DNA from: Methanocellales archaeon
GTDB lineage: Archaea > Halobacteriota > UBA148
Assembly: GCA_013415795.1 (NCBI GenBank)
Contig: JAAEEL010000083.1
Span: 1 to 13,395, forward strand
Length of the DNA: 13,395 nucleotides
Direction: 5' to 3'
Made by a program: the position numbers and the translations under genes. The notes beneath the pieces were generated by a model that searched no databases, was not told where the DNA came from, and was given only the letters and a program-made list of their open reading frames with translations. The first letter of the stretch is position 1, and each line of letters opens with the position of its first letter. This document shows, in pieces, positions 6,832 through 13,337 of this stretch.

Positions 6832-7214
6832 CACCGCATATCTATCTTCCTGCGTCCCATCGACTCTATATATGTGACATCCTTTCCTATCTCTAACCTT
6901 TCCCTGAGCTCGGCGGGCACCTGCATCTCAAAGGTGGAATAGTCCTCTAAGTCCATGATTTGTACGATCTCATTGGATAAAGAAAGTACTTGTCCGCTTT
7001 TTCTTTCCACGATGGGCACATATATCTTAGCTGTGACGGGCTGTATTACCGATCTCTTCTGTGAGTCAAATATTCCTATTGTATCTAGCCTTGCTTTAGC
7101 AGAACCGTGTTTTCCTGGTTTTGAAGTGGTCATTCCTACGATTGTACAAGGCTCATCATCGACGATTACATAGCGTCCCTGTTTAAGAGATCGCACCTCT
7201 ATCTGTTCTTTCAT
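6831..7214 (-). CDS. eif5a: translation factor aIF5A (hypusine-containing)
   Basis: aIF5A binds the ribosome and helps peptide-bond formation at difficult sequences; it works only after one lysine becomes (deoxy)hypusine. The 127-residue protein has an N-terminal SH3-like domain with the modification loop SKPGKHGSAKAR (31-42), in which K35 is the modified residue. A C-terminal OB-fold domain (about 68-127) follows. The start is the ATG at 7214, with GGAGGAT at 7221-7227 and a 6-nt spacer. A longer reading to 7277 would run through the promoter and add a tail unlike the family. It is the first gene of the five-gene operon. Confidence 0.97.
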   Translation of the reverse strand: MKEQIEVRSLKQGRYVIVDDEPCTIVGMTTSKPGKHGSAKARLDTIGIFDSQKRSVIQPVTAKIYVPIVERKSGQVLSLSNEIVQIMDLEDYSTFEMQVPAELRERLEIGKDVTYIESMGRRKIDMR

Positions 7215-7220
7215 TAAAAC

Positions 7221-7227
7221 ATCCTCC
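7221..7227 (-). promoter_or_regulatory. ribosome binding site deciding the aIF5A start
   Basis: GGAGGAT on the minus strand lies 6 nt upstream of the ATG at 7214. No similar site precedes the longer in-frame start at 7277. Confidence 0.7.
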
Positions 7228-7235
7228 ACAAATTC

Positions 7236-7250
7236 GTTATTCTTAATAAC
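7236..7250. repeat. inverted repeat near the aIF5A transcription start
   Basis: GTTATT and AATAAC form perfect 6-bp arms around a 3-nt spacer. The element lies between the shared A/T box (7258-7264) and the aIF5A ribosome site, where a repressor or an RNA hairpin could act. In AT-rich DNA such a repeat can also occur by chance. Confidence 0.3.
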
Positions 7251-7257
7251 ACCATAG

Positions 7258-7264
7258 TTTAAAT
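7258..7264. promoter_or_regulatory. A/T box in the divergent aIF5A / phosphatase spacer
   Basis: TTTAAAT lies within an 81-nt spacer between two divergent start codons. Read leftward it predicts transcription near 7235, with room for the aIF5A ribosome site. Read rightward it predicts a start near 7287, slightly tight for the AGAGGT site of the phosphatase gene. The rightward gene may therefore use a separate weak box near 7242-7249. Confidence 0.4.
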
Positions 7265-7295
7265 GTATCTCGATCAATAATATAAGAGGTTATAG

Positions 7296-8045
7296 ATGAA
7301 AAAGCTGTGTGAAGATGTTTCAAATGCGGTCCAAGATGCAATTGGAAACATCATCGGCAAATTAGAAAGTGGGGCTATTCTCTATATGGGTGCGGATGGG
7401 ACTCCCACCACAAAGATCGATGATGTTGCAGAGGGGGCAGCTATACGAGTTTTAAAGGAGGACGGAAGGCCACTTAACATAATAAGTGAGGAAATTGGTA
7501 GCATGACCCTAGGAGAGGGGGCAGAACTCACAATAGTGCTCGATCCATTGGACGGAACGTATAACGCCATTCATGGTATACCCTTCTACTCTTTCTCGAT
7601 GGCAATATGTGAAAACGATCTTTCGAAGGTATATTACGGATATGTAAGAGATTTGGTTACCGGGGACGTGTATTTGGCTGAAAAAGACAGAGGTGCGTTT
7701 CTAAATGGAAGTGAAATTCATGTCTCTAATAAAAAGAGGGGGTATTGTGTATCTGCAAACGATCAAATTTCCTTAGATAAAAACTGCAAAATTCGTCTTC
7801 TTGGTAGTATAGCGCTTGAATTATGCTATGTGGCATCCCATAAATTAGATGCTGTCATTGACAACAGAAACCTTCTAAGAGTAACCGACATCTCGGCTGG
7901 AAAACTCATAGTTGAAGAGGCGGGAGGGATTGTAACGGACCTTGTGGATGAGCCACTGAAATTACCGCTCGATGTGAAACAAAAACTGAATATAATAGCA
8001 TCCAATGGTCGCATACATGATGAATTGATTTATAAATTGAGGTAG
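7296..8045 (+). CDS. inositol monophosphatase-family phosphatase (candidate NADP or fructose-1,6-bisphosphate phosphatase)
   Basis: This 249-residue Mg-dependent, Li-sensitive-type phosphatase has the metal-binding set SEEIGS (64-69), DPLDGT (83-88) and VTDISAGKLIVEEAGG (196-211). Archaeal members hydrolyse inositol-1-phosphate, fructose-1,6-bisphosphate or NADP. The gene is followed 5 nt later by NAD kinase. In M. jannaschii the two domains are one protein with both NAD kinase and NADP phosphatase activity. That context raises NADP phosphatase as a real option, but class IV fructose-1,6-bisphosphatase is equally open. The ATG at 7296 has AGAGGT at 7285-7290. Confidence 0.88.
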   Translation: MKKLCEDVSNAVQDAIGNIIGKLESGAILYMGADGTPTTKIDDVAEGAAIRVLKEDGRPLNIISEEIGSMTLGEGAELTIVLDPLDGTYNAIHGIPFYSFSMAICENDLSKVYYGYVRDLVTGDVYLAEKDRGAFLNGSEIHVSNKKRGYCVSANDQISLDKNCKIRLLGSIALELCYVASHKLDAVIDNRNLLRVTDISAGKLIVEEAGGIVTDLVDEPLKLPLDVKQKLNIIASNGRIHDELIYKLR

Positions 8046-8050
8046 TAGAG

Positions 8051-8875
8051 ATGAAACCCAGGACCATTGGTATTGTTTCAAGATGCGATACAACCGATGC
8101 AATTGAAATAGTGGAAAAAGTCAGGAAGCAGATTCAAGGCAAGGTTGAAGTCGTATTTGATCCTAGAAGTGCAACCGAACTCGGCATTTTAAAGTGCTCT
8201 ACACCTATAGATAAAATGCATGTAGACCTGATAATCACGGTGGGTGGAGATGGCACAATACTGAGAGCTATCCAATTGTTGAGCAAGCCGACCCCTATTC
8301 TAGGAATAAATGTCGGAGAGGTTGGATTTTTAGTAGAAGTGGCCCCAGAGAAAGCAGATACAGTTATCCATGAAGTACTGGAGGAATTCGAAGTAGAACG
8401 TAGAACAAGGCTCGACATAAGCGTTAATGGGGAAAAACTCCCACCTGCAACGAATGAGGCAGCCATTATAACATCAAGACCAGCAAAAATTCTTCAATTT
8501 CAGATACTCATCGACGAAAATGAGCTGGATACGATAAGGGCGGACGGTCTGATACTGGCCACACCCACTGGGTCAACCGCGTATTCGATGAGTGCTGGCG
8601 GACCCATCGTCGATCCCAAGGTGGATGCATTTGTAATAGTCCCTCTGGCGCCGTTCAAGCTATCTGCCAGACCGTGGGTTGTTCCAGCGAATAGTGAAAT
8701 CATAGTCAAATTATTGCGTCTAAAAAAGGAGGCGACAATTGTCATAGATGGGCAGTATAGCAAAGTAGTTCAAAAAGGCGACATCATAAAATTCACAAAA
8801 GCAGAGGAACCAGCATTATTTGTCAAGACCGGGGAGAGCTTCTATTCAAAGGTAAAAGGAAAATTGGTCACCTAA
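8051..8875 (+). CDS. nadK: NAD kinase
   Basis: This enzyme phosphorylates NAD to NADP with ATP or polyphosphate. The 274 residues cover a full NAD kinase. Visible are the GGDGT motif (65-69), a TNEAAI block (134-139) with the conserved Asn-Glu pair (N135, E136), and the glycine-rich substrate stretch beginning DGLILATPTGSTAYSMSAGG (165-184). After it comes the C-terminal strand-rich part with VIDGQ. GAGGT at 8039-8043 overlaps the end of the phosphatase gene and serves the ATG at 8051, so the two genes are almost certainly co-transcribed. It ends 2 nt from the convergent deaminase gene. Confidence 0.96.
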   Translation: MKPRTIGIVSRCDTTDAIEIVEKVRKQIQGKVEVVFDPRSATELGILKCSTPIDKMHVDLIITVGGDGTILRAIQLLSKPTPILGINVGEVGFLVEVAPEKADTVIHEVLEEFEVERRTRLDISVNGEKLPPATNEAAIITSRPAKILQFQILIDENELDTIRADGLILATPTGSTAYSMSAGGPIVDPKVDAFVIVPLAPFKLSARPWVVPANSEIIVKLLRLKKEATIVIDGQYSKVVQKGDIIKFTKAEEPALFVKTGESFYSKVKGKLVT

Positions 8876-8877
8876 CT

Positions 8878-9324
8878 CTATTCAATGTCTTGCTGCACTA
8901 CATTCACCTTGGCCTGCTTCAAAAATTTCAGTGCAGCGTCGTCGGGATAAGAGTTTGCAAAGACCACTCGTCGAATCTTCGCATTTATGATTAATTTTGC
9001 GCATAAGATACAAGGCTGATGAGTTGAGTACAAGGCCGAGCCCTCTACTGATACGCCATGAATTGCAGATTGTATTATGGCATTTTGTTCTGCATGAACT
9101 CCTCTGCATAGTTCGTGGCGCTCTCCTGACGGAATATCGTTTTGTTTTCTGATACACCCTATATCTAAGCAATGATCTAAATTCCGGGGCGCTCCATTAT
9201 AGCCAGTCGCCAAGATTCTTTTATCTTTCACTATCACTGCACCCACTTGGTTTCTCAAACAAGTTGACCTCTTAGACACAACATATGCTATCTCCATGAA
9301 GTATTCGTCAATCGAAGGCCTCAT
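8878..9324 (-). CDS. dCMP deaminase-type (ComEB-like) zinc deaminase
   Basis: The likely reaction is dCMP to dUMP, feeding dTMP synthesis. The 148-residue protein has the deaminase zinc site H77-A-E79 with E79 as the catalytic acid, and PCILC with C105 and C108. An insertion holds H51, C52, C57 and C73, a pattern like the second zinc site of the phage T4 enzyme. The GYNGAPR motif (41-47) is typical of dCMP deaminases. The ATG at 9324 has only a weak purine stretch upstream and an A/T box at 9361-9370. Cytidine or other nucleotide substrates cannot be excluded, but the motif set favours dCMP. Confidence 0.88.
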   Translation of the reverse strand: MRPSIDEYFMEIAYVVSKRSTCLRNQVGAVIVKDKRILATGYNGAPRNLDHCLDIGCIRKQNDIPSGERHELCRGVHAEQNAIIQSAIHGVSVEGSALYSTHQPCILCAKLIINAKIRRVVFANSYPDDAALKFLKQAKVNVVQQDIE

Positions 9325-9360
9325 TTTTCCACAACCATTGATTTGTCTAGTATCTTGAGA

Positions 9361-9370
9361 AGTATTAAAT
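9361..9370. promoter_or_regulatory. A/T box between the divergent deaminase and hisS genes
   Basis: AGTATTAAAT (minus strand ATTTAATACT) is the only good A/T box in the spacer. It predicts a leftward start near 9340 and a rightward start near 9393. These fit the deaminase ATG at 9324 and the hisS ATG at 9404 respectively, so it may serve both directions. Confidence 0.4.
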
Positions 9371-9390
9371 CATATGTACGCAAAGAAGTC

Positions 9391-9397
9391 GAGAGGG
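9391..9397 (+). promoter_or_regulatory. ribosome binding site deciding the hisS start
   Basis: GAGAGGG lies 6 nt upstream of the ATG at 9404. The earlier in-frame ATG at 9374 has no such site and would lie upstream of the predicted transcription start. Confidence 0.6.
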
Positions 9398-9403
9398 CAA
9401 ACC

Positions 9404-10690
9404 ATGAAAATTCAAAGGCCAAGAGGCACTCAAGATTTTTTACAGGATGAGATGGCAAAGAGGCGCCATATTGAGAAAGAAATGCGCCGAACAGTGGAAA
9501 ACTGGGGTTATCAAGAGATTCAGACGCCTACTTTTGAGAATTTAGACTTATTCACGCTAAGGTCCGGCGATACCATCATAGATCAGAGCTATATTTTCGA
9601 TGATAAAGGCGGAAGGAAGCTGATACTTCGCCCCGAGTTAACCGAACCGGTTACGAGATTGTACGTGGAAAAACTGCAAAAAGCTCCCAAGCCGCTAAAA
9701 TTATATTATTTTGCTAATTGCTTCAGATACGAAAGGCCCCAAAAAGGGCGTTTTAGAGAGTTCTGGCAGTTTGGAGTTGAGCTAATAGGTAGTGATAGGC
9801 CCGAGGCAGATGTAGAGGTTATCGCACTTGCATCTGATGTGCTTGACGCTCTTGAATTGAAAGGTGATTTGCATGTGGGACATTTGGGTGCTCCCCGCTC
9901 ACTTATGGGAGATCTGAGTGATGAACAGAAGAATGCAATCATGAGATTTATCGACAAAAAGGATGATGGGGGGCTAAGAACCTATTTGGAAGATATCGGA
10001 GCTACTTCTCTGGGGGAAAACATACGTGCTTTGACCGAAAGCAAGGATATCACTGAAGCACGTGGAGTAGTCGGTAATGTTCCCGCATTGGAGCGGTTAG
10101 AAGATATCTCGGACATGTTAAATTTTTATGGCATATCACACAAAATTGATTTCTCAGTTGCCAGAGGCTTGGAATATTATACTGGCATGGTTTTCGAGAT
10201 CTATGCAGAGGGTTTGGGTACGGAAAATCAAATCTGCGGTGGGGGGTCCTATCGACTGGCACATTTGTTCGGGGGAGAGGACACCCCATCCACGGGTTTT
10301 GCCTTTGGTTTTGATCGAGTAGTCATGGCATTGGGAGATATAAAATTACCTCAGCAGACAAAAGTCATGATCGTTTCTACTATGGATGCGAGAGACTGGA
10401 CTTTCCAGAATGTTCGGCCCCGTTTGAGAGAAAGTCTCCGCAACCTAGAAGTCTCCATAGAAGTAGATCTAAAGAGTAGTGACATAAAAGGTCAATTGTC
10501 ACGCGCTAATATAATGGGGGCTTCTCATGCTGTCATAGTCGGAAATAAGGAAATGTATGCAGGACGGGTTACTCTCAAAGACATGAATACTGGTGATCAG
10601 GAGATGCTTACAATAGACGAGGCAATCGGTCGCATTGAAAAACATTATATAGCACTATTAAAGGGTAGGAAACACACTATTCCAAGTTAG
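9404..10690 (+). CDS. hisS: histidyl-tRNA synthetase
   Basis: This enzyme charges tRNA-His. The 428-residue class II synthetase starts with RPRGTQDF (4-11), the usual HisRS opening. Motif 2 lies around FRYERPQKGRFREFWQF (107-123). The histidine-binding ARGLEYYTG stretch is at 253-261, the GGGSYRLAHLFGG loop at 279-291, and motif 3, GFAFGFDRVVMAL, at 298-310. An anticodon-binding domain covers about 325-428. The length is normal and no key block is missing. HisZ, the HisRS paralogue of histidine synthesis, is the main alternative, but the full motif set and the C-terminal domain argue for the synthetase. It stands alone, divergent from the deaminase gene and convergent with the transporter operon. 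Confidence 0.96.
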   Translation: MKIQRPRGTQDFLQDEMAKRRHIEKEMRRTVENWGYQEIQTPTFENLDLFTLRSGDTIIDQSYIFDDKGGRKLILRPELTEPVTRLYVEKLQKAPKPLKLYYFANCFRYERPQKGRFREFWQFGVELIGSDRPEADVEVIALASDVLDALELKGDLHVGHLGAPRSLMGDLSDEQKNAIMRFIDKKDDGGLRTYLEDIGATSLGENIRALTESKDITEARGVVGNVPALERLEDISDMLNFYGISHKIDFSVARGLEYYTGMVFEIYAEGLGTENQICGGGSYRLAHLFGGEDTPSTGFAFGFDRVVMALGDIKLPQQTKVMIVSTMDARDWTFQNVRPRLRESLRNLEVSIEVDLKSSDIKGQLSRANIMGASHAVIVGNKEMYAGRVTLKDMNTGDQEMLTIDEAIGRIEKHYIALLKGRKHTIPS

Positions 10691-10734
10691 ATATATAAAA
10701 AGTTAGGTAAATAAAAAAATAGTTATTTCAAGCC

Positions 10735-10749
10735 ATACTGCTACAGTAT
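10735..10749. terminator. bidirectional hairpin between hisS and the transporter operon
   Basis: ATACTG and CAGTAT form perfect 6-bp arms around a 3-nt loop. On the plus strand a short T-run (10752-10755) follows, which could end hisS. On the minus strand a seven-T run (10713-10719) lies further on, which could end the permease operon. The hairpin sits exactly between the two convergent stop codons. Confidence 0.5.
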
Positions 10750-10754
10750 AGTTT

Positions 10755-11297
10755 TCAAGGTCCTGCTATAGCTATTACAGTGGTGTCGACAAACACGTGA
10801 CGGGTTTTTGTATGCCTTATCTTTACGTGGACAGTGTCGCCAGGTTCAATCTCGACTATAGGTTGCCTGCAACCGCATGCAGCATACTTCTCCATGCTGA
10901 CGAACGTGACTTCTTCTCCTGGCTGTATAGGGGTTCCACCAGTTGATCGAATGTACCCCCCAACACCATTGACAGTAGCTGCTACTTCATAATGGGAGAC
11001 TACTCCAGTGCCAGTTGCTTGCATGACCACGGTATCAAAGCTTTCTTCTTCGTTACTTCTTTCACTTGCATACGCTACCACATTTTCAAATCGTAGATTC
11101 TCCACTTCGGATGTCGTTGGAGGTGGCGTGGACTTTGGTGGCGGTCTTGAGATGGGCACAGGCGTTGGCTCGGGTACAAGCACATAGGTTGCAACCATCG
11201 CCGCAAAAATCCCGACGAATGCAACCAACAGGATGATGCTGACGACAGGGATTCGAGCATTTTCATTTTTCCTAAATCTTTGGTTTGTTTTTTTCAA
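10755..11297 (-). CDS. type IV pilin-like membrane-anchored secreted protein
   Basis: This 180-residue protein has a basic N-terminus (1-15) followed by a hydrophobic segment (17-40) of archaeal pilin type, starting IPVVSIILLVAF. A proline-rich stalk (42-61) and an external domain rich in beta strands (66-180) come next. The end, GDTVHVKIRHTK then strand residues, resembles the end of archaeal pilin domains. A CGC pair sits at 141-143. A pre-pilin peptidase could cut before the hydrophobic segment, but I cannot confirm a cleavage site; a simple N-terminal anchor is the alternative. The start is a TTG at 11297, since no ATG precedes the hydrophobic segment; GAGGTAT (11304-11310) is 6 nt upstream. 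It lies 30 nt after the ABC ATPase stop and is probably in the same operon. Confidence 0.68.
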   Translation of the reverse strand: MKKTNQRFRKNENARIPVVSIILLVAFVGIFAAMVATYVLVPEPTPVPISRPPPKSTPPPTTSEVENLRFENVVAYASERSNEEESFDTVVMQATGTGVVSHYEVAATVNGVGGYIRSTGGTPIQPGEEVTFVSMEKYAACGCRQPIVEIEPGDTVHVKIRHTKTRHVFVDTTVIAIAGP

Positions 11298-11327
11298 CTT
11301 GATATACCTCTTTATATCTTCTCATTC

Positions 11328-11987
11328 TCATACGATCATGCCGTCTACTATTTTTATTTGTTTTTTGGTTACGCTTGCAACGTCCTTATCATGGGTTATT
11401 ATAACGATGCTAACACCCCTTTCACTATTTAATTCTCTCAGCAAATCAAGTATATTTCCACTGGACACAGAATCCAAATTGCCTGTTGGCTCATCTGTCA
11501 AGATGTATTTTGGTTTGTTTGCCATTGCTCTGGCAATTACAACTCTCTGTCTTTCTCCTCCGGATAGTTCTGAGGGGAGATTATGAGACTTATTCTCTAG
11601 ACCAACCGATTCGAGTAGTATAGTCGCCTCTTCTTTCCTATTGGAATGTCCACTGAATTCCAAGGGCAACATGACGTTCTGCAGTGCGTTCATACTGTCA
11701 TTTAGATAATAATCTTGGAAAACAAACCCTATCTTCTCCCTCCTTATTTTACTTAATTCACCGTCGCCGAGTTTTTCCGTAGATTGTCCATCAATTAAAA
11801 CAGAGCCATTTGTTGGCGTATCCAGACAACCCATTATATTTAGTAAAGTGGTTTTCCCTGAACCAGAAGGACCTACAATAGAAATAAGATCCCCTTCCTT
11901 TAGCTCTAGATTAATGTTTCTCAGAGCCCAAAACGCAACTTTTCCTTCTCCGTACTGTTTAGATACATCTCTCACCTCTATCGTCAT
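11328..11987 (-). CDS. ABC transporter ATP-binding protein, MacB/LolD type
   Basis: This 219-residue ATPase of the MacB/LolD/FtsE group powers a permease of the FtsX fold from the cytoplasmic side. It is complete. Walker A is GPSGSGKT (39-46), the Q-loop glutamine Q91, the signature LSGGERQ (141-147), Walker B YILTDE (161-166) followed by PTGNLD, and the switch histidine H199. The ATG at 11987 overlaps the permease stop by 4 nt (ATGA) and has GAGGGG at 11991-11996. A longer reading upstream to 12200 only repeats permease DNA in the wrong frame. In this group the ATPase often drives mechanical work across the membrane (release of lipoproteins, peptides or drugs) and not ordinary import. Confidence 0.95.
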   Translation of the reverse strand: MTIEVRDVSKQYGEGKVAFWALRNINLELKEGDLISIVGPSGSGKTTLLNIMGCLDTPTNGSVLIDGQSTEKLGDGELSKIRREKIGFVFQDYYLNDSMNALQNVMLPLEFSGHSNRKEEATILLESVGLENKSHNLPSELSGGERQRVVIARAMANKPKYILTDEPTGNLDSVSSGNILDLLRELNSERGVSIVIITHDKDVASVTKKQIKIVDGMIV

Positions 11988-13114
11988 ATTCCCCTCAAAG
12001 CGTCTATTGGAGATAATCTTGCAGCACTTATCGCAGGGTATATGCCTGAAATGGTGCCAACACCATATGCGATGATCAGGCATAATAAAACGTTGTGCAG
12101 TGAGAAATAGGGAGAAGATTGAATGCCACCGATGGAAATTGGTATTATCAGAGGATATATGACCAAAAACACAACGCCTATTAAAATCCCTATAAAACAT
12201 GCTACTATTGAAAGGAGTATGGACTCAATCATGAATAGTGTAAATATATCCAGTTGAGTTGCCCCAACTGCTCTTGACAATCCAATATCTTTTTTTCGCT
12301 CGTATACTGCCATTGTCATGGTATTTATCGTAGTAAATGCACCTGCAACGATTGCTATTCCCGTTATTAATATCATATTTGCCCTCGTAGTTGCAAACAC
12401 ATCTAGGAGCTCTTGGAATATATCATGTACAAATACGGCCTGTACATTTTCTATCTGGTTAATGGCAGCTATTGTTTCTGCTGCTTTTTCAGGATCATCC
12501 ATTCTCACAAATATTGCGTTTAGAGTCCCCTCCTCCCCAAAAAGTTCTTGGGCAGAATCCAATGGTATGAACACATAATGGTCATCGTGGGTTCCGGTCT
12601 CCTCCAATGTCTTTATTACCTCTAGTTCCAGCGTATCTTTCGCTTCCAATCGGATTGTATCTCCCTCTATGATACCTCTAACCCGCGTTTCAAAGGATCC
12701 GACCACAGCTCCGTCAAAGTCTTTGACGTAGTCCCATTGTCTTAATTCACCCATCTCCTTTGTCGTACCCATTACAGATATCTCTGTAACGTCGTTCATT
12801 TTGGCTTTTTTAAGAATCACGGGCACTGCAAGCTTTACATTGTCTACCTGTTTTACTTGGGGAAGTACGTCCGCTGGTATGTTACCTTCTGCCTCGCCAC
12901 CCATTAGTGCCAAGACACGTTCATGGGTCTCTCCGAATGGAAGTACGAAGATGTGTGCTTCCATGCCTTGCATTTCTTGTGCTATTGATACATCAATGCC
13001 AACGCTAACAGACAGGATGGAAAACAGTGTGGCAACCCCAACTGCGATGCCGAGCATGGTTAAAAAAACCCTTATTTTTCTTCTTTTTAGGTAAGCGTAT
13101 ATAATCCACCACAT
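11984..13114 (-). CDS. MacB/FtsX-type ABC transporter permease
   Basis: This 376-residue permease has the MacB layout. A first membrane helix (about 15-39) is followed by a large external domain (about 40-243) of the periplasmic-core type, then three more helices (about 246-268, 292-323, 337-359). Typical FtsX-domain motifs are YERKKDIGLSRAVGAT (271-286) between helices 2 and 3, and SGIYPAISAARLSPIDALR (356-374) at the end. The length is normal for an archaeal one-subunit-type permease, which should work as a dimer. It is the first gene of the operon, overlapping the ATPase. The substrate is not given by the sequence; the co-encoded pilin-like protein is a candidate partner. Confidence 0.93.
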   Translation of the reverse strand: MWWIIYAYLKRRKIRVFLTMLGIAVGVATLFSILSVSVGIDVSIAQEMQGMEAHIFVLPFGETHERVLALMGGEAEGNIPADVLPQVKQVDNVKLAVPVILKKAKMNDVTEISVMGTTKEMGELRQWDYVKDFDGAVVGSFETRVRGIIEGDTIRLEAKDTLELEVIKTLEETGTHDDHYVFIPLDSAQELFGEEGTLNAIFVRMDDPEKAAETIAAINQIENVQAVFVHDIFQELLDVFATTRANMILITGIAIVAGAFTTINTMTMAVYERKKDIGLSRAVGATQLDIFTLFMIESILLSIVACFIGILIGVVFLVIYPLIIPISIGGIQSSPYFSLHNVLLCLIIAYGVGTISGIYPAISAARLSPIDALRGI

Positions 13115-13152
13115 GGTTCTCTCACAGCAAATTGTTTTTATGCAGTCTATGA

Positions 13153-13162
13153 ATTTTATATC
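13153..13162 (-). promoter_or_regulatory. TATA-like box for the permease operon
   Basis: On the minus strand this reads GATATAAAAT. It is centred about 43 nt upstream of the ATG at 13114 and predicts transcription near 13131, with a leader of about 17 nt. Position and composition both fit an archaeal promoter. Confidence 0.5.
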
Positions 13163-13283
13163 TTTGATGAGATATAACCATTCTTCTTTTTGAATTCATG
13201 GGTCTGTCAATAGATTGCTTTGCTTAATCCTGGTGTTTTTCGATATTTCCGCATCAGTCTAACCGATAGGTCTGACTCTTCCT

Positions 13284-13337
13284 CTCATATATGCACATAT
13301 GAGCCATAATAGTATATAAAATTTGGCTCAAATGAGC
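13284..13337. promoter_or_regulatory. candidate operator: symmetric ATGAG(C) half-sites around a TATA box
   Basis: Four related half-sites lie within 54 bases. CTCATAT (13284-13290) pairs with ATATGAG (13297-13303). TGAGCC (13300-13305) pairs with GGCTCA (13325-13330). GCTCA (13326-13330) pairs with TGAGC (13333-13337) across AA. The second pair brackets the TATA box at 13312-13321. This layout suits a dimeric regulator that blocks or recruits the basal factors. Confidence 0.5.
13312..13321 (+). promoter_or_regulatory. TATA box facing right, for a gene beyond the window
   Basis: GTATATAAAA on the plus strand predicts transcription near 13342. No plus-strand gene starts before the right edge: the ATG at 13369 stops after six codons. 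The gene it serves must begin at or past the edge. Read on the minus strand (TTTTATATAC) the box is also acceptable and could give the permease operon a second promoter with a leader of about 170 nt. Confidence 0.45.

Noticed and set aside
7215..7277. Extended aIF5A starting at 7277
   Set aside because: The extension covers the A/T box and the ribosome site. The GGAGGAT at 7221-7227 points to the ATG at 7214, and the family starts there.
9374..9403. Earlier ATG for hisS
   Set aside because: It lies only a few bases past the TATA box and lacks a ribosome site. The ATG at 9404 has both correct spacing and the usual HisRS opening.
11988..12200. 71-residue N-terminal extension of the ABC ATPase
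   Set aside because: This DNA encodes the end of the permease in another frame. The extension is rich in His, Cys and Trp and resembles no domain.
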